From Gemmatimonadota bacterium (GTDB lineage: Bacteria > Gemmatimonadota > Gemmatimonadetes > Gemmatimonadales > Gemmatimonadaceae), in NCBI GenBank assembly GCA_947475795.1, contig CANJOX010000119.1, forward strand, positions 1 to 8,980: 8,980 nt of DNA, read 5' to 3'. A program made the position numbers and the translations under genes. The first letter of the stretch is position 1; each line of letters begins with the position of its first letter. Below the pieces are notes generated by a model. The model was not told the origin of the DNA, did no database searches, and saw only the letters and a list, made by a program, of their open reading frames with translations. This document shows, one piece after another, positions 1 to 7,269 of this stretch.

Positions 1-14
1 GACCCGGAGTACCC

Positions 15-458
15 ATGGAAGTCATCCTTCGTAACGCCGTCGACAAGCTCGGACATCCTGGTGACATCGTCTCCGTGTCTGCCGGTTTCGCCCGCAACTT
101 CCTGATCCCCCGCGGCTTCGCCTTCGAAGCCACGACGGGCAATCGCAAGCGGATCGCGCTCGAGAAGGGGCGCCTCGAGGCGCTCGAGAACGAGCGTATC
201 GCCGCCGCCCAGACCATCGCCGACAAGCTCGCCGAGGTCTCGGTGACCTTCGCTGCGCGCGTCGGGGAAGAAGGGAAGCTGTTCGGATCCGTGACCACCG
301 CCGACATCGCCCACCAGCTCGAAGCGCAGGGCTTCCACATCGAGAAGCGCCAGATCGAGCTCAATGAGCCGATCAAGGCGCTGGGCGTCTACCGCGTGGG
401 CATCCGCCTGCACGCCGACGTGAAGCCCGAAATCAAGGTGTGGATCATCAAGCAGTAA
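15..458 (+). CDS. rplI: 50S ribosomal protein L9
   Basis: This is L9, a component of the large ribosomal subunit that binds 23S rRNA near the L1 stalk and helps limit frameshifting. The 147-residue length is normal for the family. The N-terminal domain matches the classical L9 signature throughout: G13, G16, V21, G24-F25, N28-F29-L30, G34, A36 and T40. A charged connecting helix follows at about residues 41-75. The C-terminal domain occupies about 76-147 and contains GKLFGSVT, typical of L9. The ATG start is supported by GGAG at 6-9, five bases upstream. In many bacteria rplI ends an operon with rpsF and rpsR. Those genes would lie before the window, and a strong terminator directly after this gene fits that position. 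Identification is secure. Confidence 0.98.
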   Translation: MEVILRNAVDKLGHPGDIVSVSAGFARNFLIPRGFAFEATTGNRKRIALEKGRLEALENERIAAAQTIADKLAEVSVTFAARVGEEGKLFGSVTTADIAHQLEAQGFHIEKRQIELNEPIKALGVYRVGIRLHADVKPEIKVWIIKQ

Positions 459-481
459 GCGGCACCACATCGCCGGCAATG

Positions 482-512
482 GGGGAGTCCGGACTCGGGC
501 TCCCCTTTTTTT
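482..512 (+). terminator. Rho-independent terminator after rplI
   Basis: Bases 482-491 pair with 496-505 to form a 10-bp, G+C-rich stem containing one G-T pair, closed by a four-base loop (GACT, 492-495). A run of seven T follows at 506-512. The hairpin starts 24 bases after the rplI stop. It should end the ribosomal-protein transcript and separate it from rsfS. Confidence 0.9.
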
Positions 513-614
513 GCCCCTGTCCGAGCAGCCGTCCGACGCGCAACCTTCACGGTGCCGACGGGGTACGCTCTGTCACGGGCCACTCCTGTTCTCGTAATCC
601 CCCGAAATACCGAC

Positions 615-998
615 ATGGCAGAACGACCGCCGAGCCCCGGCGAATCCATCGCACTCCGCGCCGCCGCCCTGGCCAATGAGCTGAAGGCCAACGATATCCG
701 CGTCCTCGATTTGCGGGGTGTGACGGATATGACCGACTTCTTTGTTATTGCCAGTGGCACGTCCGACACCCACGTCCGCGCCGTGGCGGAGTACATCCAG
801 GCAGGGTTGAAGGACGGTGGCGTGTCTACCACCATGACCGAAGGTCTCACCCAGGGACGCTGGGCGTTGCTGGACTACGCCGATTGCGTCATCCATGTGT
901 TTCATCCGACGTTGCGCCAGTACTACCAGCTCGAGCGGCTGTGGGGTGACGCAACGCCGGTTCCTCTGAACATTGACGCCACGCAGGGAGCCCGGTAA
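615..998 (+). CDS. rsfS: Ribosome silencing factor RsfS (YbeB/Iojap family)
   Basis: RsfS binds ribosomal protein L14 on the 50S subunit and blocks subunit joining, which lowers translation when nutrients are short. The 127-residue product carries the family's conserved blocks: VLDLRGVTDMTDFFVIASGTSD at about residues 29-50, GRWALLDYADCVIHVF at about 81-96, and RQYYQLERLWGDA close to the end. ATG 615 gives a normal family length. An in-frame GTG at 552 would add 21 residues that do not resemble the family's N-terminus. Neither start has a clear Shine-Dalgarno sequence, so the exact start is less certain than the identity. The gene follows the rplI terminator, so it probably has its own promoter in 513-614, where I could not pick one out. 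Its TAA stop directly abuts the next gene's ATG. In many bacteria rsfS sits beside nadD, but here it sits beside an outer-membrane protein gene. Confidence 0.93.
   Translation: MAERPPSPGESIALRAAALANELKANDIRVLDLRGVTDMTDFFVIASGTSDTHVRAVAEYIQAGLKDGGVSTTMTEGLTQGRWALLDYADCVIHVFHPTLRQYYQLERLWGDATPVPLNIDATQGAR
985..990 (+). promoter_or_regulatory. Shine-Dalgarno site of the Omp85-fusion gene
   Basis: AGGGAG lies eight bases before ATG 999 and inside the last codons of rsfS. It fixes the start of the large downstream gene, which begins on the base after the rsfS stop, and suggests the two are translated from one mRNA. Confidence 0.7.
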
Positions 999-3900
999 AT
1001 GCCGCAGGCGCAGCGCTGGACACGATGGGGAGCGGCTCTGTTGCTCGCGATCACCTCGATCGCGACGCCGTTGCATGCCCAGTATTTCGGGCAGAATCAG
1101 GTCCAGTACGATCGGCTGCGCTGGCGCGTCATCGAAACCGAGCACTTTCAGGTTCACTACTATCCGGAAATCGCCGACGTGGCGCCGGACGCCGCCCGGA
1201 TGGCCGAGCGCTCGTACGCGCGGCTCTCCCGGCTCATGGCGCACCAGTTCCGCGAGAAGAAGCCGGTCCTGATCTTCGGATCGTCCGGCGACTTCGCGCA
1301 GAGCAATGTCTTCGGCGACCTCGGCGAAGGGACCGGTGGTGTCACCGACCCCCTGCGCCAGCGGATGGCGCAGTTCTTCAGTGGCGACTGGGCCAGCTTC
1401 GAGCACGTGTTGCAGCACGAAATGGTGCACGTGTTCCAGTTCGACATCTTCTCGCGCGGTCGCGCCGGCGCCGGCCTGCAGAATCTGGCGATGGTCAATC
1501 CCCCGCTCTGGTTCATGGAGGGACTGGCCGAGTATTTCTCGATCGGCGAGAAGCATCCGTGGACCGATGCCTGGGTGCGCGATGCCGTGGTCAACAACGC
1601 GCTCCCCTCCATCCAGCAGATGACGGAGCGCCCCGACAAGTACTTCCCGTATCGCTACGGGTTGTCGGTGTGGCAGTACGTCGGCGCGCGATGGGGCGAT
1701 GAAGTCATCGGCGAAATCATGAACGCCGTGCCCAGCCTCGGCATTGACCGCGCCTTCCGCCGCGAAATCGGCCTGTCGCTCGACGAGCTCAGCACCGAGT
1801 GGAAGCAGGCGATGCAGGCCAAGTTCCTCCCGATGGTGGCCGACCTGCAGCGCCCGCGCAGTTTCGCCGAGCCCCTGCTCTCGCAGAAGCGCTCGGGGAG
1901 CATTTCCAGCCTGTTCGTGGCCCCGGCGCTGTCCAACGACGGCAAGTACATCACGTACATCGCGTACGGCAGCTTCCTGCGGGGCGAAGTGTTCCCCGAC
2001 CTGTATCTCGCCAACGGCGAAACGGGCAAGCGGATCGCACGCCTCGTCAAGACCACCACCAACCCCGACTTCGAGCAGCTGCGGTTCATCTACTCGCAGC
2101 CCTCGTTCTCCCCCGACGCCAAGCTGCTCGCCTTTACCGGCCAGAGTGGTGGCCGCGACGTCCTGTACGTGATGGACGTCAAGTCGCGCCGGGTGATCCG
2201 CAAATTCGACTTCGAGCTCGATCAGGTCCTCAGCCCCAGTTTCTCTCCCGACGGGCGCCGGATCGTGTTCAGTGGGATGCGGCATGGCAGCAGCGATCTG
2301 TACATCGCGTCCCTCGACACGCCGGGCTATCAGCAAGTCACCAAGGATCCGTTCGGCGATCTGCAGCCGCAGTGGTCCCCCGACGGGCGGACCATCGCGT
2401 TCTCCAGTGACCGCGGCGCGGACACCGATCTCGACATTCTCAAGATCGGCGCGTGGAAGCTGTCGCTCCTCGACCTCGAGACGCAGAAGGTCACGATCAT
2501 CGACGGCCAGGGCGGCCGCAGCCTCAACCCCCAGTGGGGGCCCGACGGCCGGTCGATCGCGTACATCACCGATCGCACCGGCACCGCCAATCTGTTTCTG
2601 TACGATCTCGACGCGCGCGAACACTTCCAGCTCACCAACGTGCTCGGGGCCGTGACGGCCGTGGCGGAGCAGTCGCCGGCCATCACGTGGGCGCGGGGGG
2701 CCGACGTGCTGGCCTTCGTGTACTACGAACAGACCGATCACGCGATCTGGAAGATCAAGAATCCGCGCGCCCTCAAGAAGGCCCCGTACCGTGATCCCGT
2801 GGTCGTGGCGCAAGCGGGCGCACCGGGCACGCCGACGGCGGGTCCGGTCACGCCCGTGCCGTCGGTTGCGACGGTGAAGCCTGATCCCACGGCCCATCTC
2901 GGGCGGGCGGCGGTGACTGACACGGCCGCCGCGCGGCAGTCGTTCTATCGCCCCACCGTGGGGGTCAGGGCCCGCGCCTCTGACGACCTGCCGGTCGCGG
3001 TAGCCGCACGGATGGCCGAAGCCGTCAGCGTCCGCGCGCTGATGGACAGCTTCGACTTCAACCTGCCCGACTCCACCAAGTTCCGCGACTTCCGGTACAA
3101 GGCGCGCCTTACCCCTGAGTACGTGGCGCAGCCGTCCATCGGCTACCAGCAGGGTGGCTTTGGCCAGGGGACGTTTGGTGGCACCACGGTTGTGCTCAGC
3201 GATCTGCTCGGCGACCGCCGGCTCGCCCTATCGGGCGCGATCAACGGCCAGCTCAGCGACGCCCAGGTGTTCGTGGGATACACCAGCCTCGGTCGCCGCC
3301 TCCAGTACACCACCGGGGTGATTCAGCAGCCGGTGTACCTGCTGTCCAACTACATCCAGGAACCGCTGGGGGACAACAAGTTCTCCGAGTCCCAGGAAAT
3401 CACGCGACTCGTGGTGCGACAGGTGTTCGCGGCCGGCCTGTACCCGCTCAACCGCTTCACCCGCTTCGAACTCGGCGCGCGCTTCCAGAACATCGACCAG
3501 CAGGTGTTTCCGTTTACGCGGCTGGTGGACTACAACTTCGGCTACGCTACCGGGTTCGAGCGCGGCTCCACCCGCAACGTCGCGTCGGCCAACACCGTCT
3601 CGCCGTACCTCGCGTTCGTCACCGACAACACGCTGTTCGGCTACACCGGCCCCATTTCCGGCCGGCGCCTGCGCCTCGAGGTCGAGCCCAGCGTCGGCAC
3701 GTGGAAGTGGACCGAGTATCTGGCCGACGTCCGGGCCTACTACCCGCTCCTGTTCAACTACGTCACGTTCGCCACGCGGTTCACAGGCAGCATGTCCGTG
3801 GGGCGCGACGAACTGCGCTTCCCCAAGTGGATCGGGCGCCCCGACTTCATCCGCGGCTACAACCGCGAGGATCTCGGCTCGATCACCTGCACCGGCCTCC

Positions 3901-4268
3901 CCACCGACGACGGCACGTCCTGCAGCTCCGTCGAACTGATCGGGAGCCGCGTCGCCTTCGCCAACGCCGAATTGCGCTTCCCGATCATACGCAGCTTTGG
4001 GGGCGGCCGGTTGCCCATCGGACTGCCGCCCATTGACGGGCTGTTCTTCTACGACGCCGGCGTGGCGTGGTCCAAGGGACAGCAGGTCGTGGGGAGCCGC
4101 CCGGAGGGGTACGACTTCTCCCGGCAGCGCGCCCTGCTCCAGAGCTACGGCTTCGGGGTGCGCATGAACCTGTTCAACATTGCGATTATCCGGTGGGACT
4201 GGGCGGTGCCCGTGAGCCGGCCGGGGACGAAGGGCTTCGGCACCTTCTTCTTCGGCGCCAGCTACTGA
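999..4268 (+). CDS. Metallopeptidase–TolB-propeller–Omp85-type outer-membrane barrel fusion
   Basis: This 1089-residue protein is exported and probably sits in the outer membrane. A Sec signal peptide spans residues 1-27 (basic start, LLLA core, likely cleavage after PLHA). A gluzincin, peptidase-MA-like domain follows at about 30-280, with HEMVH at 140-144 and WFME at 171-174. These supply the two His, the catalytic Glu and the third Glu zinc ligand, so it looks active. TolB/PD40-type blades are recognisable near 311, 371, 416, 460, 514 and 563 by SPDG-like motifs, suggesting about six. A Pro/Ala/Thr-rich linker covers about 600-645. The C-terminal part, about 700-1089, is rich in alternating aromatic and polar strands, holds IRGY at 951-954 (the Omp85 loop-6 hallmark) and ends in the strand FGTFFFGASY. 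No POTRA repeats are visible. The only two cysteines, C964 and C975, lie just after IRGY. Substrate and role are unknown. Annotation as plain BamA/TamA would be misleading. Confidence 0.88.
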   Translation: MPQAQRWTRWGAALLLAITSIATPLHAQYFGQNQVQYDRLRWRVIETEHFQVHYYPEIADVAPDAARMAERSYARLSRLMAHQFREKKPVLIFGSSGDFAQSNVFGDLGEGTGGVTDPLRQRMAQFFSGDWASFEHVLQHEMVHVFQFDIFSRGRAGAGLQNLAMVNPPLWFMEGLAEYFSIGEKHPWTDAWVRDAVVNNALPSIQQMTERPDKYFPYRYGLSVWQYVGARWGDEVIGEIMNAVPSLGIDRAFRREIGLSLDELSTEWKQAMQAKFLPMVADLQRPRSFAEPLLSQKRSGSISSLFVAPALSNDGKYITYIAYGSFLRGEVFPDLYLANGETGKRIARLVKTTTNPDFEQLRFIYSQPSFSPDAKLLAFTGQSGGRDVLYVMDVKSRRVIRKFDFELDQVLSPSFSPDGRRIVFSGMRHGSSDLYIASLDTPGYQQVTKDPFGDLQPQWSPDGRTIAFSSDRGADTDLDILKIGAWKLSLLDLETQKVTIIDGQGGRSLNPQWGPDGRSIAYITDRTGTANLFLYDLDAREHFQLTNVLGAVTAVAEQSPAITWARGADVLAFVYYEQTDHAIWKIKNPRALKKAPYRDPVVVAQAGAPGTPTAGPVTPVPSVATVKPDPTAHLGRAAVTDTAAARQSFYRPTVGVRARASDDLPVAVAARMAEAVSVRALMDSFDFNLPDSTKFRDFRYKARLTPEYVAQPSIGYQQGGFGQGTFGGTTVVLSDLLGDRRLALSGAINGQLSDAQVFVGYTSLGRRLQYTTGVIQQPVYLLSNYIQEPLGDNKFSESQEITRLVVRQVFAAGLYPLNRFTRFELGARFQNIDQQVFPFTRLVDYNFGYATGFERGSTRNVASANTVSPYLAFVTDNTLFGYTGPISGRRLRLEVEPSVGTWKWTEYLADVRAYYPLLFNYVTFATRFTGSMSVGRDELRFPKWIGRPDFIRGYNREDLGSITCTGLPTDDGTSCSSVELIGSRVAFANAELRFPIIRSFGGGRLPIGLPPIDGLFFYDAGVAWSKGQQVVGSRPEGYDFSRQRALLQSYGFGVRMNLFNIAIIRWDWAVPVSRPGTKGFGTFFFGASY

Positions 4269-4312
4269 TCTCCCCCCTCCCTGCGTCACCCTCCGGCGGG
4301 TAGTTTTCGCCT

Positions 4313-5815
4313 GTGCGCACGCTCATCGCGACGGCGCTCGTGCTCCTTGCGTGCGGTGTCACCGGCGGCTGTGCCGATCGCTCGTCCCGCCCTGCCGGAG
4401 CCGACGCCACTCCCAGTATTCCCGGTGGTCCCGACCCGATCGTGTTGCGCCTGGCGCGCGACGGCGGGTATCTCACGGCTGCCCGCTATCCAGCGCTCGA
4501 TTCGACGATCTGGCGATCGACGGCGCGCGTCCCGGCGCTCGCCCGCATCATCGCGTTCGGTGCCGAAGACGGCTATCTGGCGGCGGTTGATACCGGTGGC
4601 GCGCCCGTGCGCATTGATCTGCGTCTCGGCGCCGTCACCACCTCGCGCACCGATCAGGTGGCGTTGACCTCCTCCGCGGACGGCGGTGCGATCTATGCGC
4701 TCACGCGCGGCGGAGAGATCACGCGCTACACCCCCAGCGGCGGCGACTGGCGCTTCACCCCGTCGTTGCCCGCCCATGCGCTGTACGCCCAGAGCGATGG
4801 CTCGCTCATCGTGGCCGGTGCCAAAGGCGACCGCGCCATCGTGTGGCGCGTGCGCCCGCCCGGGCAAATCGTCACGGACAGCCTCTCGTTCGACATCGGC
4901 GGCAGTGATGCCACCCTGCGCAGCTCCCTCGGGGCCACCGCCGGCGCCGTGGGTGACCGCGTGTTCTTCGGTGGCAACGAGATGGTGATCGCCGTGCGCA
5001 CGCGCGATCTCGCCAAGGCGCTCGAGGTGGATGTCGGCGATCCCGTCACGGCGATCGCCGCCACGCCCAGCGGCGATCGTCTGTTCGTGGCGCTCGACAA
5101 CGAAGAGAAGCTCCGCATCGTGGACCGCTTCGAAGAGGGCGTGAGCGGCACGATCAAACTGCCCGGTGTCCCGCGTGCACTGCGCATGGACCCGTTGGGG
5201 CGCGTGGTGCTGGCGCGCGGTGGCGGAGATTCCGTGTATGTGATCAGTCTGGGCAGCGATGCCGTGCTGGGCGTGGTGCAGAGCGCGTGGCGCGGTGATC
5301 TGCCGCTGGTGCTCCCCGACGGTGCCATTGCGACCGCGCGCGGCAACGACGTCGTGCTGGCCCACCCGGTATCGTTGGCTGACATGCGCACCGTTGTGGG
5401 CGGCGCCGCGCAGTTCTGGTACACGATGCGCTGGAACGGATTCCGGCCGCGCGCCGCCGGTCTCGATCAGCCGGTGCAGTTCCGCACCAGCGCGCCGCGC
5501 GACTCCGTGGACTATGCCGACAGCGCAGCGGCGCGCGGTCCGCAGGTGGATACGGCGCGCGCCACCATGCGCACCGATTCGGCGCCGGCCACCGCGTTCA
5601 CGGTATCCTTCGCGGCGGTGCTCGACGAGCGGCAGGCCCGTCAGGTGGCGGCACGGATCCGCGTGGACGGGGAATCACCGCGCATTACGACCTCCGATCG
5701 CGCCGGCACGACCCTCTATCGGGTGGTGCTGGGTCCGTACGCCACGCGCGCCGATGCCGACCGTGTGGGGAAGGCATCGGGGCAGAGCTACTGGATCTTC
5801 GAGGGAGCCCCATGA
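4313..5815 (+). CDS. Lipoprotein with beta-propeller-like body and C-terminal SPOR domain
   Basis: The 500-residue product starts with a short lipoprotein-type signal: MRTLIATALVLLAC, then GVTGGC. The acylated residue could be C20 (TGGC) or C14 (LLAC). C20 gives the more usual signal length. Neither has Asp at +2, so outer-membrane sorting is plausible. Residues about 40-365 hold repeated short beta-strand segments with turns such as SADGGAIYAL, SDGSLIVAG and TPSGDRLFVAL, which read as blades of a divergent propeller. Residues about 425-499 form a SPOR domain: FTVSFAAV, then a helix, then LYRVVLGPYATRADADRV. SPOR domains bind peptidoglycan stripped of stem peptides at the septum. GTG 4313 is the only reasonable start, because the next in-frame ATG codons lie far inside the protein. 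GGCGGG at 4295-4300 may be a modest ribosome site. The 3' end overlaps the next gene by four bases (ATGA). The exact function is unknown. Confidence 0.8.
   Translation: MRTLIATALVLLACGVTGGCADRSSRPAGADATPSIPGGPDPIVLRLARDGGYLTAARYPALDSTIWRSTARVPALARIIAFGAEDGYLAAVDTGGAPVRIDLRLGAVTTSRTDQVALTSSADGGAIYALTRGGEITRYTPSGGDWRFTPSLPAHALYAQSDGSLIVAGAKGDRAIVWRVRPPGQIVTDSLSFDIGGSDATLRSSLGATAGAVGDRVFFGGNEMVIAVRTRDLAKALEVDVGDPVTAIAATPSGDRLFVALDNEEKLRIVDRFEEGVSGTIKLPGVPRALRMDPLGRVVLARGGGDSVYVISLGSDAVLGVVQSAWRGDLPLVLPDGAIATARGNDVVLAHPVSLADMRTVVGGAAQFWYTMRWNGFRPRAAGLDQPVQFRTSAPRDSVDYADSAAARGPQVDTARATMRTDSAPATAFTVSFAAVLDERQARQVAARIRVDGESPRITTSDRAGTTLYRVVLGPYATRADADRVGKASGQSYWIFEGAP
5801..5807 (+). promoter_or_regulatory. 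Shine-Dalgarno site for the pseudo-ATPase/SPOR gene
   Basis: GAGGGAG ends four bases before ATG 5812 and lies inside the last codons of the upstream lipoprotein gene. Together with the ATGA stop/start overlap it supports this start and translational coupling. Another in-frame ATG five codons later (5827) has no comparable site. Confidence 0.7.
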
Positions 5816-7269
5816 CCGCAGCCGGCATGTCCGAACGATGGGAGATGGAAGGACGCCGCGTGGCGCCGCTGCTGGACGGCCTCTGTGCCGTGGTGATCGC
5901 CGCGGGGGATGCAGCGGCCGCCACCTCGCTGGCGCTGGGCGTGGCCCGCGCGCAGGGATTGCGGCGGCGCGTCGCCGTGGCCGATCTCATCGGCGAGGCG
6001 CCCGCGATCGAAGCGCTGGTGAGTGGCGACGACCCGCACGGCATCAGCGACAGCTTCCTCTATGGCGTGTCGCTGAACAAAATCGCGCGGCCCATGCGGG
6101 ATACCGACAACGTCTTCCTGATGCCCAGTGGCACGGAGGCCGTGGCCCTCGAGACGGTGTACGCCAATGAACGTTGGCGCCGACTGGCCGCCGGATTTCA
6201 TCAGGTGGGCGCCTTGCTGGTGGTCGTGGCCAATCCCGCCACGCCAGGCTTCGCCGAGTTGTGCGCGTACGTGGGCGCACTGATGCCGGTGGGTGGCACC
6301 GCGTTCCCGGTGCCGCCCGGCGTCCCACTGATCTCGCCGCCTCCAGCCATCGCTCCGGCACCACCGCCCGACGTGCTGACGTCCACCGAGACCCGAGCGC
6401 CCGAGCCCGACGTCCGCGCGCAGCTCACGCGCGCCGCGGCGGCGCGCGCGCGCGCGGCGGCAGCGGAAAACGCCTCGAGCCGCCGCACCCGCCTGATCGC
6501 GCTCGTGGCCGTGCTCGGCGCGGTCGCCGTGGCCGTCGGTGCCTTCTATCCGCAGCTGTTGTCGCGACTGCCGGCCCCCCTCGTGGCGCTCATCACCGGC
6601 CGCACACCCACTCCGGACAGCGCCGCCATCGTGGTGCCGCCCACCCCCATGGACACCACGGTCCGGATCGACAGCACGGTACCCGGCGCGATCCCCGTTG
6701 ACTCGGTGTGGCGCGATTCTACCGGCGCCCCAATGCCCGGCGCCACCGCCGACAGTGCACGGGCGCCGAGTATCCCGCTGGTGCTGGAGAACCCGGCGGA
6801 CTCGACCGGTGCGGCCCGCTACGCCGTGTATTTCGCGACCGCCAACACGCGCGCGGCCGCCATGCCGGACGCGCGCATCCGCGCCCTCGATGCAGTGGCG
6901 CTCTCGCCGGTGGCCGACGGCGACGAACAGTGGTTCCGCGTGACCGTGGGGGCATCGGCCACCCGTGCCCAGGCGGAGTCGTTGCTCACGAAGCTGCGCA
7001 CACAGAATATCGTCGGATCGGGGAGCATCGTGTCCGTTCCCTTTGCGTTGCGCCTCGAGCGGAACGTGACCCCGACCCAAGTCCCGGCGCGCCTGGCCGA
7101 TCTGGCAGCGCGCGGGATCATCGCGTATGCGCTGCTCCAACCAACCGGTGGCGCGCATGTCTATACCGGTGCGTTTGAATCGCCGTCGCAGGCCACCGTG
7201 CTTGCCGATTCCTTGCGCGCTCTGCGCATCGCGCCTGTGCTGGTTTATCGAACTGGGAGAGCGTTCTAG
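5812..7269 (+). CDS. Bitopic protein: degenerate MinD/ParA/BY-kinase-like domain, TM helix, two SPOR-like domains
   Basis: The product has 485 residues and no signal peptide. Residues about 20-155 follow the order of a ParA/MinD/CpsD-type ATPase: a strand into AAGDAAAATS (30-39) where Walker A should be, VAVADL (54-59) where the DxD strand should be, GISD (77-80), LMPSGT (103-108), ERWRRL (120-125), and VVVANP (137-142) where Walker B should be. The P-loop Lys, the second DxD Asp and the Walker B Asp are all missing, so it is probably a non-hydrolysing pseudo-ATPase. A Pro/Ala-rich linker (about 165-215) and a basic stretch lead into one transmembrane helix (about 227-246). By the positive-inside rule the N-terminal domain is cytoplasmic. 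The periplasmic part has a linker, then SPOR-like units at about 335-412 and 425-482 (VYTGAFESPSQATVLADSL). The gene lies between the SPOR lipoprotein gene and smc, overlapping both. The SPOR and membrane calls are firmer than the pseudo-ATPase call. Confidence 0.78.
   Translation: MTAAGMSERWEMEGRRVAPLLDGLCAVVIAAGDAAAATSLALGVARAQGLRRRVAVADLIGEAPAIEALVSGDDPHGISDSFLYGVSLNKIARPMRDTDNVFLMPSGTEAVALETVYANERWRRLAAGFHQVGALLVVVANPATPGFAELCAYVGALMPVGGTAFPVPPGVPLISPPPAIAPAPPPDVLTSTETRAPEPDVRAQLTRAAAARARAAAAENASSRRTRLIALVAVLGAVAVAVGAFYPQLLSRLPAPLVALITGRTPTPDSAAIVVPPTPMDTTVRIDSTVPGAIPVDSVWRDSTGAPMPGATADSARAPSIPLVLENPADSTGAARYAVYFATANTRAAAMPDARIRALDAVALSPVADGDEQWFRVTVGASATRAQAESLLTKLRTQNIVGSGSIVSVPFALRLERNVTPTQVPARLADLAARGIIAYALLQPTGGAHVYTGAFESPSQATVLADSLRALRIAPVLVYRTGRAF
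7255..7259 (+). promoter_or_regulatory. Shine-Dalgarno site deciding the GTG start of smc
   Basis: GGGAG lies nine bases before GTG 7269, within the end of the preceding gene. It supports the GTG whose protein begins MRLTKLEVHGFKAFAD, the expected SMC N-terminus, and a one-base stop/start overlap (TAGTG). Confidence 0.7.

Noticed and set aside
513..614. Possible promoter elements for rsfS, such as TTCACG at 546-551 and TACGCT at 564-569.
   Set aside because: The spacing of 12 bases is too short for a sigma-70 type promoter and no better pair was found. A promoter probably exists here but cannot be placed.
573..2897. A 774-codon open frame on the minus strand across rsfS and the peptidase/propeller gene.
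   Set aside because: It is opposite well-supported + strand genes, its product is low-complexity and rich in Arg, Gly, His and Asp, and it shows no recognisable domain. Long antisense frames are expected in DNA this G+C-rich.
999..4268. Annotation of the 1089-residue protein simply as TolB or as BamA.
   Set aside because: Each label covers only one part. The intact metallopeptidase domain and the lack of visible POTRA domains make either single name misleading.
4288..4307. A small hairpin (ACCC/GGGT) followed by four T between the Omp85-fusion gene and the lipoprotein gene.
   Set aside because: The stem is only four base pairs and the T run is short and offset by AG, so it is too weak to call a terminator. 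It overlaps the possible ribosome site of the next gene.
3228..7158. Minus-strand open frames of 353, 359 and 456 codons at 3228-4289, 4286-5365 and 5788-7158.
   Set aside because: All mirror coding + strand frames, have Arg/Gly/Ala-biased products and lack any family motif.
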